Shown here piece by piece: positions 17,550 through 26,370 of a DNA stretch of 64,000 nt. The position numbers were made by a program, and so were the translations under genes. Positions within the stretch are counted from its first letter, which is position 1; every line of letters starts with the position of its first letter. The notes under the pieces are model-generated. The model was not told the DNA's origin. It saw nothing but the letters and a program-made list of their open reading frames with translations, and did no database searches. Source of the stretch: Roseateles noduli (GTDB lineage: Bacteria; Pseudomonadota; Gammaproteobacteria; Burkholderiales; Burkholderiaceae_C); assembly GCA_002205125.1 (NCBI GenBank), contig NIOE01000007.1, forward strand, positions 434,001-498,000, given 5' to 3'.

Positions 17550-18236
17550 ATGCAACGACGTTCCCTGATCGCCTCGGCGGCGGCCCTCCCTGCGTTATCC
17601 GCACTGGCGGCCCTGCCGGCCCGTGCACAGACCCGTCCGCCCATGATCGCAGCCGAACAGTACTGGTTCATCTTCCTCGAGACCGGCAAGCCGGTGCCCG
17701 ACGACAAGGCCGCCGTGGCGGCGATGCAGACCGGTCATCTGGAAAACTTCAAACGACTCTTCGCCGACGAGAAGCTCTTCGCGGCGGGACCGATGCGCGA
17801 CCCGGCCAAGCAGAAGCGCGGCATCGTCGTGGTCAAGGCGCCCAACCGGCAGATCCTGCTGAGCTACTTCGAACCCGACCAGTACATCCGCGAGGGCTAC
17901 ATGGTGGTCAACGCGCAGCCGGCGACGGTGCACCAGGCGCTGCACCACACCGGCATCGATCCCAACGGGATCGAGGAGAACCGCATCGTGCTGTTCAGCC
18001 GCGCGGAGGCCAAGGACAAGGACGCGGTGCCGATCTTCCTGCAACGCGCGCTCGACGAAGGCGTCATCGGGGCCTGGTACTCGCTGGAGGACGGGCCGAT
18101 CGGCGAGGTGGTGTTCTCGCGTGGCACCGACGAGACGGCGCTGCGCAAGACGATGGCCGAGTACCCCGGGCTCTCGGATCAGCGCGTGACCATGAAGATC
18201 TGGGGGCAGTGGTTGGGGAAGGGCGTGTTGCGCTGA
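17550..18236 (+). CDS. Exported YciI-like domain protein
   Basis: A 228-residue protein with an N-terminal RRSLIASAAALPALSAL signal, perhaps Tat-type (twin arginine). The segment YWFIFLETGKP...MQTGHLENFKRLFADEKLFAAGPM and RGIVVVKA follows the YciI fold. Residues from about 140 look like a second, weaker copy of a dimeric alpha/beta domain. YciI proteins have no settled general function, and an exported version is less common. A GAAGGAG-like ribosome binding site precedes the ATG. It ends just before a long hairpin shared with the convergent M28 peptidase gene. Confidence 0.75.
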   Translation: MQRRSLIASAAALPALSALAALPARAQTRPPMIAAEQYWFIFLETGKPVPDDKAAVAAMQTGHLENFKRLFADEKLFAAGPMRDPAKQKRGIVVVKAPNRQILLSYFEPDQYIREGYMVVNAQPATVHQALHHTGIDPNGIEENRIVLFSRAEAKDKDAVPIFLQRALDEGVIGAWYSLEDGPIGEVVFSRGTDETALRKTMAEYPGLSDQRVTMKIWGQWLGKGVLR

Positions 18237-18262
18237 ACCCTGCGTTCAACCGAGCGAGTCGC

Positions 18263-18335
18263 CGGGAGCCGGGGCACCCCCGGGCTCATACGCTCGCAGG
18301 CTCCGCTAAATCGCCCGGGGGCACCCCGGCTCCCG
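18263..18335. repeat. Long inverted repeat between convergent genes, likely bidirectional terminator
   Basis: Arms of 23 bases (18263-18285 and 18313-18335) are complementary except for two central bases (GCAC in both arms), with a 27-base loop. Each arm is itself partly palindromic (CCGGGGCACCCCCGG). It lies between the stop codons of the YciI-like and M28 genes. Confidence 0.65.
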
Positions 18336-18367
18336 CCGACCGGGACACCGAGCTGCTCGGGCCTCGG

Positions 18368-19861
18368 TCAGCGCGCCAGCGGCAACGGGTAACTCGCCAG
18401 ACTCGCATGGCCTGACTTCGACACGGCCTGCACGCCGAAGATCAGGTTGTCCTTGGACAGCGGCAACGTGACCTTGGTGACGTTGCCGACATCCTTCGCA
18501 CCCTCCCAGACCTGCGATTCGCTGCGGCGCCAGACGACGCGATAACCCGCCAGCTCGGGATCGACGTTCGCGGTCCACAGCAGCGTCGTGTCGTTGGTCA
18601 GCTCGCGCGCGTCGATGCGCGCCCCCTTCACCGGCGACGGCGCCCAGGCCAAGGTCGCCAGACCCGCGAGGTTCACGCGCGCCACATCGGCCACGTAGCC
18701 GAAGTCCACGAACTCCGGCAGGTCGCCGTAGACGACGCCCCCCTCGGTGCGCAGGTTCTGGTGCTGGTGGCGGAAGTCCTCGAAGGGCTCGGTGAATCGC
18801 ACCGCCGCGTAGCCGCGCTCCAGGAAGGGCAGATGGTCGCCGCCGCGCAGGTAGCGGTCGCGACGCTGGATCAGGTCGATGTGGAAGTCCGGCAGGTAGC
18901 GCTCGCCCTCGGCCTTCAGGTGACGACCGAACTGCTGTGTCGGCAGTTCCTCGCCGCCGCCAGCCACCGCCAGCGGCTGCAGCTGCGCACGGATCGCCGC
19001 GTTGGTCTTGACCTCGTCCTCGTTGGCCGGGCTGTTGGCGTTGGCGTTCACCAGCAGGCGCAGCAGCGGATCGAAGCCGTCGGCGAAGAGGCGCAGCCGC
19101 TTCGGATCGTGCTCGCCCTTGTCGCCGCGCGAGCTGCCGACGATGTCGTTGGTGATCATGCCTTCGACGTTCAACCCCTGCGTGCGGGCGCGCCGGGCCC
19201 AGTGGCGGGCGCCGAGCAGGCCCTGCTCCTCGCCCGGAACGGCCATGAACACGAGCGTCGCGTCGAAGCGCTGCTTGGCCGCGGCGCAGGCCATCTCCAT
19301 GACGGCGGCCGTGCCGGAGGCGTCGTCGTTGGCGCCGGGCGCTTCGCCCTGCGCATCCATCACGTCGCTGTTGCGCGAGTCGTAATGCCCGCTGACCACC
19401 AGCACGCGTTCGCGCGGCGTGCCGGCCGACGCGCCGGGCAGCGTGGCCACGACGTTCACCAGCTCCGTCGGCGCCGAGAGGCGGTTGCCCGCCGGCTCGA
19501 TGAACGCGTCCATGGTGACCTGCAGCCGGCCTCCGGTCTTCGCGCTGCAGTCCTTCAACTGCCGCTCGATCCAGCGTCGCGCGGCGCCGATGCCGCGCGT
19601 GTCGCTCTTCGTGTCCGACGCCGTGTGGCGCGTGCCGAAGGCGGCCAGCTTGCGGATGGTCGACTCGATGCGCTCGGCGGAGATGTCCGCGAGCAGCGGC
19701 GCCACGCGCGGGTCCAGCGGCGGGGCCGCGGTCTCCGAGGCGGCCCGCGCCGTCGCCGACGCCGGCCCCGAGGCCGGCGTGGTCTGTGCGAAGGCGGATG
19801 AAGCGATCAGCGCCCAGACAGCGGCGGCGGTGGGGAGGAGGCGGCGGCGATGGAGGGTCAT
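18368..19861 (-). CDS. M28-family metallopeptidase, exported
   Basis: A 497-residue protein with a signal peptide ending at AFAQ. The M28 zinc ligands and catalytic residues are recognisable in order: VVSGHYDSRNSD, GANDDASGTAAVMEMA, VPGEEQGLLGARHWA, NDIVGSS, and a late GGDHLPFLERGYAAVRFTE. This is the co-catalytic di-zinc aminopeptidase fold. The last 100 residues, starting near LAWAPSPVKG, look like a fibronectin type III-like beta domain. It probably trims peptides in the periplasm or outside the cell. It lies 28 bases behind the dienelactone hydrolase gene on the same strand, so the two likely form an operon. Confidence 0.92.
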   Translation of the reverse strand: MTLHRRRLLPTAAAVWALIASSAFAQTTPASGPASATARAASETAAPPLDPRVAPLLADISAERIESTIRKLAAFGTRHTASDTKSDTRGIGAARRWIERQLKDCSAKTGGRLQVTMDAFIEPAGNRLSAPTELVNVVATLPGASAGTPRERVLVVSGHYDSRNSDVMDAQGEAPGANDDASGTAAVMEMACAAAKQRFDATLVFMAVPGEEQGLLGARHWARRARTQGLNVEGMITNDIVGSSRGDKGEHDPKRLRLFADGFDPLLRLLVNANANSPANEDEVKTNAAIRAQLQPLAVAGGGEELPTQQFGRHLKAEGERYLPDFHIDLIQRRDRYLRGGDHLPFLERGYAAVRFTEPFEDFRHQHQNLRTEGGVVYGDLPEFVDFGYVADVARVNLAGLATLAWAPSPVKGARIDARELTNDTTLLWTANVDPELAGYRVVWRRSESQVWEGAKDVGNVTKVTLPLSKDNLIFGVQAVSKSGHASLASYPLPLAR

Positions 19862-19889
19862 GGGTTCAGGCGATGAGTCGATCAGTCGA

Positions 19890-20561
19890 TCAGGCGAGGT
19901 GTTGCTTGAGGAAGTCCAGGGTGCGCGACCAGGCCAGTTCGGCGGCGGCCTCGTCGTAGACCTCGGGGCGGGTCTTGTTGGAGAAGGCGTGGTCCGCGAC
20001 GTAGCGGTGGATGACCGGGGCCTTGCCGCCCGCCTTCATGCGGGCTTCCAGGGCGTCGACCTTCTCGGGCGTGCACCAGTCGTCGCGCGTGGCGAAGTGG
20101 CCGAGGAAGGGCGCGTCGATCTTGGCCGGGTCGGCGAACTCGGCCGGCGGGATGCCGTAGTAGCAGACCGCCGCCTGCAGGTCCTTGAGGTTGACGCCGG
20201 CGAGGATGGTCAGCGCGCCGCCCATGCAGTAGCCCATCACGCCGACCTGGCCGCAGCCGAGGTGCTCGCGCAGGTGGGTGAGGGCGCCTTGCAGGTCCTG
20301 CGTGGTGGCGTCGACGAAGTCCAGGCCGTCCATCATGTGGCTGGCCTCGTCCGCCGTGGCGGCGATGCGGCCGCGGTAGAGGTCGGGCGCGAGCGTCGTG
20401 ATGCCGGCGGAGGCCAGGCGCTCGGCGATCTCCTTGATGTGGGGTTTGAGGCCCCACCATTCCTGGATGAGGATCATGCCCGGCGCGCCGTCGCCGGCGC
20501 TGGCGAGATAGCCGCTGGTGGTGCCGCCGTCGGGGCGGGCGAAGTCGATCATCTGGCCCAT
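19890..20561 (-). CDS. Dienelactone hydrolase-family protein
   Basis: A 223-residue alpha/beta hydrolase. The catalytic set matches the DLH family: Glu in IQEWWGL, the nucleophile Cys in GVMGYCMGGALT, Asp in FATRDDWCTPEK and His in YVADHAFSN. Family enzymes open dienelactone in chlorocatechol breakdown, but many bacterial members have other or unknown ester substrates, and no aromatic-degradation genes are nearby. The start MGQMIDFARP is supported by a GGGAG site about 7 bases upstream; residues further upstream read as non-coding. It is first in a probable two-gene operon with the M28 peptidase. Confidence 0.9.
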   Translation of the reverse strand: MGQMIDFARPDGGTTSGYLASAGDGAPGMILIQEWWGLKPHIKEIAERLASAGITTLAPDLYRGRIAATADEASHMMDGLDFVDATTQDLQGALTHLREHLGCGQVGVMGYCMGGALTILAGVNLKDLQAAVCYYGIPPAEFADPAKIDAPFLGHFATRDDWCTPEKVDALEARMKAGGKAPVIHRYVADHAFSNKTRPEVYDEAAAELAWSRTLDFLKQHLA

Positions 20562-20665
20562 GTGGAACTCCCAGTGCGAGAACGGAGGATGAGAGGAAGA
20601 ATCGGCTCCCTCGAAGAACATCGCCGACGACCCCTGCGGGCGGTCGCATCCTGAGGGAGGAACCC

Positions 20666-21616
20666 GTGAGTCTGCACGAGCAGTTGTACCAATGGACGGC
20701 CAGTCAGGGCCTGGATGCGACCAGCGCACGGCGCTTGCGGGCGCTCAGCGGCATCGATGATCCGCCGGGCGATCCGTGGACGCCGCTGCGCCGCGGCGCG
20801 GGCGCGCTGGCGGCAGGGTTGATCGGGTTCGGGCTGATCCTGTGGGTCGCGGCGAACTGGGACGACTTCGGGCGGTTCATGCGCTTCGGACTGTTGCAGG
20901 CGGTGCTTGCAGTCAGCCTGATCGCGGCGGCAATGCTGCGTCCGTGGCGCGCACCGCTGGCGTTGGTGGCCTTCCTGACGCTGGGCGGCCTGCTGGCCTT
21001 CTTCGGACAGACCTATCAGACGGGCGCGGATCCCTGGCAGCTGTTCGCGCTGTGGGCGGCGCTCGGGCTGCCGATCGCGTGGGCGTCGCGCTCGGACCTC
21101 GCGTGGACGCCCTGGGCGCTCGTGGTGGCGACCGGGATCGGCCTGTGGATGGAGACCTTCGGCGGGCATTCGTGGCGCTTCGACGCGTCCACGGTGCCGG
21201 TGCATGCGATCGGCTTCGTCGCCTACGGCGTGCTGTGCGCGGGACTCGCGCTGCGGCCCGCCGCGGCGACGCAGCCGTGGGCGTGGCGGCTGGCGGTGCT
21301 GGCGTCGGTGATCGCGGTGTCGGGAACGGCGCTGGGCGGACTGTTCGCGAGGGACGTGGCGCCGCAGTTCTTCCTCGGCCTCGGGGTGATGACTGTCGGC
21401 CTCGTGCTGGCGTGGCGACGCGGCGAGGTCTATGCGATGAGCGCGCTGGCGCTGGCGGTCGACACCTTGCTCGTAGCGGGATTCGCGCGCTGGATCGCTG
21501 ATGGGAAGTGGGACGTTGGCGGCTACTTCCTGATCGCACTGGTGGCGTGCGCGCTGCTGGCTGGCAGCGTCGGCCTGATCATGCGGCGCCTGCGCGACGT
21601 GGAGGCGAGGGCATGA
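20666..21616 (+). CDS. DUF2157 membrane protein
   Basis: A 316-residue inner-membrane protein with a short cytoplasmic N terminus and about nine to ten helices. The DUF2157 signature region is RRGAGALAAGLIGFGLILWVAANWDDF. It starts with GTG, chosen because of a strong GAGGGAGG ribosome binding site 5 bases upstream. Function is unknown. The next gene, encoding a DUF4401/GDYxxLxY protein, overlaps its stop codon by four bases; these families are repeatedly found together, so a membrane complex is likely. Confidence 0.85.
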   Translation: MSLHEQLYQWTASQGLDATSARRLRALSGIDDPPGDPWTPLRRGAGALAAGLIGFGLILWVAANWDDFGRFMRFGLLQAVLAVSLIAAAMLRPWRAPLALVAFLTLGGLLAFFGQTYQTGADPWQLFALWAALGLPIAWASRSDLAWTPWALVVATGIGLWMETFGGHSWRFDASTVPVHAIGFVAYGVLCAGLALRPAAATQPWAWRLAVLASVIAVSGTALGGLFARDVAPQFFLGLGVMTVGLVLAWRRGEVYAMSALALAVDTLLVAGFARWIADGKWDVGGYFLIALVACALLAGSVGLIMRRLRDVEARA

Positions 21617-23277
21617 GCGGCGTCGAGTGGATCGACCAGGCCCGCGCGGAGGGGCTCGCGCCCGCGGCCCCATCCGAAGTGCCACGGCCCTGGCCCGTCG
21701 TGCTGCTGACGGCGCTGGGCGCCTGGCTGGCCGCCGTGCCGTTCCTGGCCATGTTCTTCGCGCTGTTCGGCTCCGCCATCGAGCGCGAGGGCGTCGGCTA
21801 CTTCTTCGGCGTCTCGTTGATCGTGCTCTCGGTGCTGATGCTGCGCTCTCGCGGGATCGCGCTGTTCCTGGAACAGGCCGCCGTGCCCCTGCTCATCACG
21901 GGGCTGGTGCTGCTGTTCTTCGCGTTGGGGAAAGACCTGCCCCCCGCAGGACTCGATGTCGTCGCGCTGCTGCTCGGTGTCGGGCTGGTCCTGCTGCTGA
22001 ACGCGTCGTGGATGCGGGTGCTGCTCGGGGTGGCGATGGCGGCGCCGGTGGCGCACCTCGGCCATCTGGTGTTCAAGGAAGTGTTCTCGCTCACCTGGTA
22101 CGAACGGCATGGCGGGATCGGCTGGGCGTTGGCCACGCTGTTGCTGCTCGTGGGCGTGGTCTTGCTGGTGCTGCAGCATCAGGTCGGACGGCGCGCGCCG
22201 TCAGCCCGTCGGGCTGCGTTGCTCGAACCGGTGCTGACCGGCTGGTGGGTGGCGGTGCTTGCCGCTTTTGCCATGGCGGCGGGCTGGTCGTTCGCGGCGG
22301 GCGGAGCACTGGGAAGTCTCTTCCGGGGCGCGACGCCGGGACTGGCGGCATCGGACGCGACGTTGATCTGGGCGTCGAGGATCGTGTCGGCGCTGCTGAT
22401 GGTGGTCGCGACTGCGTGGCTGTGGCGTCGGTGGCGTCCTGCGGGCTCAGCGCGCCTGGCGCCGCCGCTGCTGGTGCTGTTGGCGCTTGCCGCGCTGATG
22501 CCGGCGCTCGGCGGCATCCTGCTGGTGCTGGCGCTCATGGCGTCGACACGCCGCTGGCGCCTCGCTGCGCTGGCGGGCGCTGCGGCCGTGTGGGCCATCG
22601 GCGCGCTGTACTACGAATGGCAATTGCCGCTCGCGCACAAGTCGCTGGCGCTGGTCGCGGCGGGCGCGGTGCTGGCAGCGTGGGTGCGATGGCTGGCGTG
22701 GCATCCAGCCCAGTCATCAGCGGAAGAGGGCGCTCGTCCGGTACTCGCGCTACGCGGTGCGAGGGCGCTGCTGCTCGGCGCGGGTGTGCTGGCGCTGGTC
22801 CTCGTGAACGTCCTGATCGCCGCGCGTGAGCGGACGATCGCCGAAGGCCGGCCGATCTTCGTGAAGCTCGCGCCGGTCGATCCGCGCTCGCTGATGCAGG
22901 GCGACTACATGCGCTTGAGCTACGAGCTGCCGTCCGTCGGCGGGCGCAATCGTGCGGGAGCGTTCGACTGGACCCCACGCGCGGGAGACGCGCCGCCGTT
23001 GTGGGGCCGTCGGCCGCAACTCGCTGCGGTGATCGATGCGCGCGGCGTCGTGCAGTCGGCGAGAGCCCTCGATCCCGGCGAAGCGCCTCCGGCCGGCACG
23101 CAACTGCTCGAACTTACGCCCAAGGACGGCCGATGGACCTTCGTGTCCGATGCCTGGTTCTTCAAGGAAGGCGAGGCCGAACGCTGGCAGCCGGCGAAGT
23201 ACGGCGAGTTCCGCGTGACGCCCGAGGGCAAAGGCCTGCTGGTGCGGGTGGTGGGGGAGGATCTGAAGCCGTTGTGA
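21613..23277 (+). CDS. DUF4401-GDYxxLxY fusion membrane protein
   Basis: A 554-residue protein. Residues about 25-415 hold around twelve hydrophobic segments of the DUF4401 type. The C-terminal part, after a further transmembrane segment (ALLLGAGVLALVLVNVLIA), is a soluble domain with the name-giving motif GDYMRLSY and probably lies in the periplasm. In many genomes the two parts are separate genes, so this is a fusion. Translation is coupled to the DUF2157 gene through ATGA. Function is unknown. Hairpins follow the stop codon. Confidence 0.85.
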   Translation: MSGVEWIDQARAEGLAPAAPSEVPRPWPVVLLTALGAWLAAVPFLAMFFALFGSAIEREGVGYFFGVSLIVLSVLMLRSRGIALFLEQAAVPLLITGLVLLFFALGKDLPPAGLDVVALLLGVGLVLLLNASWMRVLLGVAMAAPVAHLGHLVFKEVFSLTWYERHGGIGWALATLLLLVGVVLLVLQHQVGRRAPSARRAALLEPVLTGWWVAVLAAFAMAAGWSFAAGGALGSLFRGATPGLAASDATLIWASRIVSALLMVVATAWLWRRWRPAGSARLAPPLLVLLALAALMPALGGILLVLALMASTRRWRLAALAGAAAVWAIGALYYEWQLPLAHKSLALVAAGAVLAAWVRWLAWHPAQSSAEEGARPVLALRGARALLLGAGVLALVLVNVLIAARERTIAEGRPIFVKLAPVDPRSLMQGDYMRLSYELPSVGGRNRAGAFDWTPRAGDAPPLWGRRPQLAAVIDARGVVQSARALDPGEAPPAGTQLLELTPKDGRWTFVSDAWFFKEGEAERWQPAKYGEFRVTPEGKGLLVRVVGEDLKPL

Positions 23278-23302
23278 GCCTGGCTTCCGGGGCCCAACCT
23301 TG

Positions 23303-23362
23303 AATCGCCTCACCCCGTGAGGTGATTAGCTCGCCTAATCGCCTCAAATCTGATGCGATTAG
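23303..23362 (+). terminator. Two consecutive hairpins behind the GDYxxLxY gene
   Basis: The first stem pairs 23303-23313 with 23317-23327 (11 bp, one G-U pair, CCC loop). The second pairs CTAATCGC (23335-23342) with GCGATTAG (23355-23362). They lie between convergent reading frames and could terminate from both sides. Confidence 0.55.
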
Positions 23363-23389
23363 CGTCGTCCGTTCGCCTCGCGACCGAAA

Positions 23390-23659
23390 TCAGCCCTCGT
23401 TCAGCCCTTCCGGCTCCCCGCCATCCACCATCAGGTCGATGAGTTCCTTCAGGAACGCGAGGGCTTCCTCGGAGGTGGCAAAGTAGTACTCCCCGCCGAG
23501 GTCGGCGGCGTCGCCGTCCGGGCCGACGTGGACGACGGACCAGCCTTCCGCGCCGCCCCCGATCGCGCAGATCCCGAAACTGCCGGGTGCCAGGTCTCTC
23601 GCAGATCCGGCGGTGACGAAGATGTCCTTGCCCCGATGGGCGAAATAACGTTTGAGCAC
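23390..23659 (-). CDS. Small protein of unknown function (89 residues)
   Basis: The frame reads like real protein: a beta-rich middle (DIFVTAGSARDLAPGSFGICAIGG, WSVVHVGPDGDAADLGGEYYFAT) and a helical end (EEALAFLKELIDLM). No competing longer gene covers it. The start is uncertain: GTG at 23659 and TTG at 23680 are the only candidates, neither has a good ribosome binding site, and the latter would overlap the start of the divergent DUF427 gene. I do not recognise the family. It might be regulated together with DUF427 because their starts are nearly back to back. Confidence 0.5.
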   Translation of the reverse strand: MLKRYFAHRGKDIFVTAGSARDLAPGSFGICAIGGGAEGWSVVHVGPDGDAADLGGEYYFATSEEALAFLKELIDLMVDGGEPEGLNEG

Positions 23660-23670
23660 GAGGAGTTGGA

Positions 23671-23952
23671 ATGAAGGCAATCTGGAACGGCGAAGTCATC
23701 GCCGAAAGCGACGACACCGTGGTGGTCGAGGGAAATCATTACTTCCCCGTCGCCTCGCTGAAGCGCGAGTTCACCACGTTCAGCAATCACCGCACGTCCT
23801 GCCCCTGGAAGGGCCAGGCGCACTACTTTAGCCTCATGGTCCACGGCGACATGAACCCGGACGCCGTCTGGTATTACCCGGAACCCTCCGAGGCCGCCGC
23901 CGAGATCAAGGACCGCGTCGCCTTCTGGAAAGGCGTCCAGGTCACCGAGTGA
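23671..23952 (+). CDS. DUF427 domain protein
   Basis: A 93-residue protein that is almost entirely one DUF427 domain: AIWNGEVIAESDDTVVVEGNHYFP, the central TSCPWKGQAHYFS and the end WYYPEPSEAAAEIKDRVAFW. The SCPWKG and WYYPxP motifs are hallmarks of the family. The biochemical role is not established. AGGAGTTG lies just before the ATG as a ribosome binding site. It is divergent from a small protein gene and convergent with the HEAT-repeat lipoprotein gene. Confidence 0.9.
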   Translation: MKAIWNGEVIAESDDTVVVEGNHYFPVASLKREFTTFSNHRTSCPWKGQAHYFSLMVHGDMNPDAVWYYPEPSEAAAEIKDRVAFWKGVQVTE

Positions 23953-23961
23953 CCGGACTTC

Positions 23962-23987
23962 ACCGGCTGTCGCCGGTCGGCACCGGC
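23962..23987. terminator. Alternative GC-rich hairpins between convergent genes
   Basis: ACCGGC (23962-23967) can pair with GCCGGT (23972-23977), which can instead pair with ACCGGC (23982-23987). It lies just behind the DUF427 stop codon. There is no T-run, so the terminator role is tentative. Confidence 0.35.
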
Positions 23988-24072
23988 CCGGACCTCACGG
24001 TCCCGCAGGCCGATGCCCGGATCGCGCCGCGCGGCTTCCCAGCCGACGGCGCGACCCCCTGCGATCAAGCGA

Positions 24073-25053
24073 TCACAGGTACAGGCGGATGATCTGCGCC
24101 GTCCAGATCGCTTCCTTGCTGCTGTCGCCGGTCTCCCAGCGCTTCAGTTCGGCTTCCAGGTAGCTGCGCGATTCCGGCGTGCCCAGGTCGCCGATGGACT
24201 TCAGCGCCATCGCGCGGTCCGCCCAGACGCCGTCGCGACGCTCGTACAGCGTCTTCAGCATGCCCATCTGGCCGGTCGCGCCCAGCGTGCCGACCGACGA
24301 GATCGCAGCCAGTCGCACGTACTCGTCGCCGTGACGGGTCAGCTCGACGATGCGGTCCACCGCCTTCGGGCTGTTGCTGAAGCCCAGCGCGTAGACGTCC
24401 AGGTAGGCGTCGCCGGCCAGCTTGTCGCCGGTCAGCTTGTCCAGCAGGCGCTGTACTTCCGCATCGCTGGCCTTCCAGCCGTAGGCCTGCGCGGCGATCT
24501 TGCTCGCCAGCTCCTTGACGGCCAGGCTCAGCGGCTGGTTCATCGTCGGCTCGATGACTTCCTCGAAGCTCCACACCGGCACCTTGCCGCGCTTGACGAA
24601 GCTGGTCACGCGCTTCTTGCCCGACGGCGTGTCGATGTCGGCCGACAGGTAGGTGAAGGTCACGAACGGCGAGAAGCCGTTGGAGCGGTGGTTCAGCATC
24701 CGGAAGGTCTGCAGCGACAGCGCCGGCTGGCCGGTCTCGCCCGTCTTGACCTTGGCGTTGATGCCGCGCGAGGCCAGTTCCGCCTGCAGCGTCTCCGCCA
24801 GGAACACCGGGGCCTGGATCGGACCTTGATCGGTGCGCAGGCCGGCGGGCAGGATGCCGGTGCTGAAATCGCGCTCGGCGCCCTTGCGCAGGTCCACCAC
24901 GGTGATGGTGGTGTCGGCCGGCGCCTGGCCGGTGCCCTTCAGGCCGGACGGCGCCGGCGTCTTCACGAGATAGCTGGCCGGCGCGCAGGCGCTCAGCAGG
25001 GCCGCCAGGCCGACGGCGCCCAGCGCGCGCCAGGCTGAAGAAATGCGGGTCAT
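24073..25053 (-). CDS. HEAT-repeat lipoprotein
   Basis: A 326-residue protein with a lipoprotein signal: LAALLSAC is a lipobox with the lipidated Cys at about residue 23. The middle part is beta-rich. The C-terminal 110 residues show HEAT-like helical repeats (VDRIVELTRHGDEYVRLAAISSVGTLG and MLKTLYERRDGVWADRAMALKSIGDLG). It is probably a membrane-anchored periplasmic scaffold or binding protein; the partner is unknown. It lies upstream of mltA on the same strand with 138 bases between them, so the two may or may not share a transcript. Confidence 0.75.
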   Translation of the reverse strand: MTRISSAWRALGAVGLAALLSACAPASYLVKTPAPSGLKGTGQAPADTTITVVDLRKGAERDFSTGILPAGLRTDQGPIQAPVFLAETLQAELASRGINAKVKTGETGQPALSLQTFRMLNHRSNGFSPFVTFTYLSADIDTPSGKKRVTSFVKRGKVPVWSFEEVIEPTMNQPLSLAVKELASKIAAQAYGWKASDAEVQRLLDKLTGDKLAGDAYLDVYALGFSNSPKAVDRIVELTRHGDEYVRLAAISSVGTLGATGQMGMLKTLYERRDGVWADRAMALKSIGDLGTPESRSYLEAELKRWETGDSSKEAIWTAQIIRLYL

Positions 25054-25191
25054 GGGATCTCCCTCGAGGAATCGGTATGGATGTTGTCGCGCGGTCCGAT
25101 CGCACAGGAAAACCCGAACGTTCGCATCGCGGCGCGCGATCCTAGCGTCGGCCGTACGGCCTTGCCATCCCCCTCGCTGGGTAAGACGGGG

Positions 25192-26370
25192 TCAGCTGTT
25201 GCGCGGCCACAGCACCCACAGGCGCAGCGGCTGCTTCATCCGGCCGGCCTGGGCCTCGGCCTGCTCGCCCCAGCCCCAGAAGTAGTCCGCCCGCACCGCG
25301 CCGACGATCGCCGCGCCGGTGTCCTGCGCCATCACCAGCCGCCGCATCGGCGTCGTCGACAGCGGCTCGGTCGTGTCCAGCCAGACCGGCGTGCCGTAGG
25401 GGATGCTGGCCTTGTCCACCGCGATCGAGCGACCCGGCGTCAGCGGCACGCCCTGACCCCCGCGCGGGCCGACCGCCAGGTCGGGCAGAGGCTCCTCGCG
25501 GAAGAAGACGTAGCGCGGGTTGGCCCACATCGCTTCCTTGAGCCGCTGAGGATTGCGCCGGCCCCAGTCCTTGATGCCGGGCCAGGAGGCCTCCGTGGCG
25601 CGCAGCTCGCCTTGCGCGATCAGCCACTGGCCCATCGAGCGGTAGGGCTGCTCGTTGTGCGCGGCGAAGGACAGCCGCACCCAGCGGCTGGAGCCGTCAC
25701 GCTCGGTCACCCGCAGCCGGCCGCTGCCCTGGATCTGCATCACCAGCGCATCCAGCGGATCCTGCACCCAGGCCAGGCTGAGCCGGGACAGCGCCGCGTT
25801 GCTCTCGATCTGCTGGCGCGTGTCGTAGGGCTTGCGCTGCGGCAGGTCCAGCGGCGGCGCCAGCAGCGGGACGCGGAACTCGCCCTGCGACTGGCGGCGC
25901 GCGGCGAGTTCCGGCTCGTAGTAGCCGGTGGCCACGCCTTCGCGCTGGCCTTCCAGCGACTCGACGCGATAGGGCTGCAGCCGCTTCATCAGCCAGACCA
26001 TCGCGTCCCAGTCGCCGCCCGGCTTGTAGGCGCGAGCCTGCGCGCAGATCGATGTCCAGCCGGGCATCGGTTTCTCGCAGCCGCGCAGCAGGGCGGGCCA
26101 CCACTCCAGCGCGCGGTCCTGGCCCCAGCCGGGCAGCTCGTTCCACAGCGCCGCGACCCATCGGGAGCGTTCGCGCTGCAGCACGCGACGGCCGGCGCTG
26201 TCATCCTGGCCGTTGAGCAGCTTCTCGGGATCGATCGTCGATTCCGCCGCGACGGCGTCGGCGCCGACGAGGACCGCGGACAGGCCGGCGGTCATGCCGC
26301 CCAGCGCGCCTAGAATCGCCAGCGCCGCGCTCCAGCGGCGAGTTCTGCAACGGATCGGACCACGAATCAT
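25192..26370 (-). CDS. mltA: Membrane-bound lytic murein transglycosylase A
   Basis: A 392-residue enzyme that cleaves the glycan strands of peptidoglycan from the outer-membrane side. Family blocks are clear: FREGVATGYYEPEL-type sequence near residue 145, the barrel segment MQIQGSGRLRVTERDG, and the C-terminal 3D domain with GxPVWLDT, MRRLVMAQDTGAAIVGAVRADYFWG, where the three conserved Asp residues sit. The N terminus has a signal-like hydrophobic region but no obvious lipobox. The start at 26370 is chosen because residues further upstream read poorly; its ATG shares two bases with the divergent small membrane gene. Confidence 0.93.
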   Translation of the reverse strand: MIRGPIRCRTRRWSAALAILGALGGMTAGLSAVLVGADAVAAESTIDPEKLLNGQDDSAGRRVLQRERSRWVAALWNELPGWGQDRALEWWPALLRGCEKPMPGWTSICAQARAYKPGGDWDAMVWLMKRLQPYRVESLEGQREGVATGYYEPELAARRQSQGEFRVPLLAPPLDLPQRKPYDTRQQIESNAALSRLSLAWVQDPLDALVMQIQGSGRLRVTERDGSSRWVRLSFAAHNEQPYRSMGQWLIAQGELRATEASWPGIKDWGRRNPQRLKEAMWANPRYVFFREEPLPDLAVGPRGGQGVPLTPGRSIAVDKASIPYGTPVWLDTTEPLSTTPMRRLVMAQDTGAAIVGAVRADYFWGWGEQAEAQAGRMKQPLRLWVLWPRNS

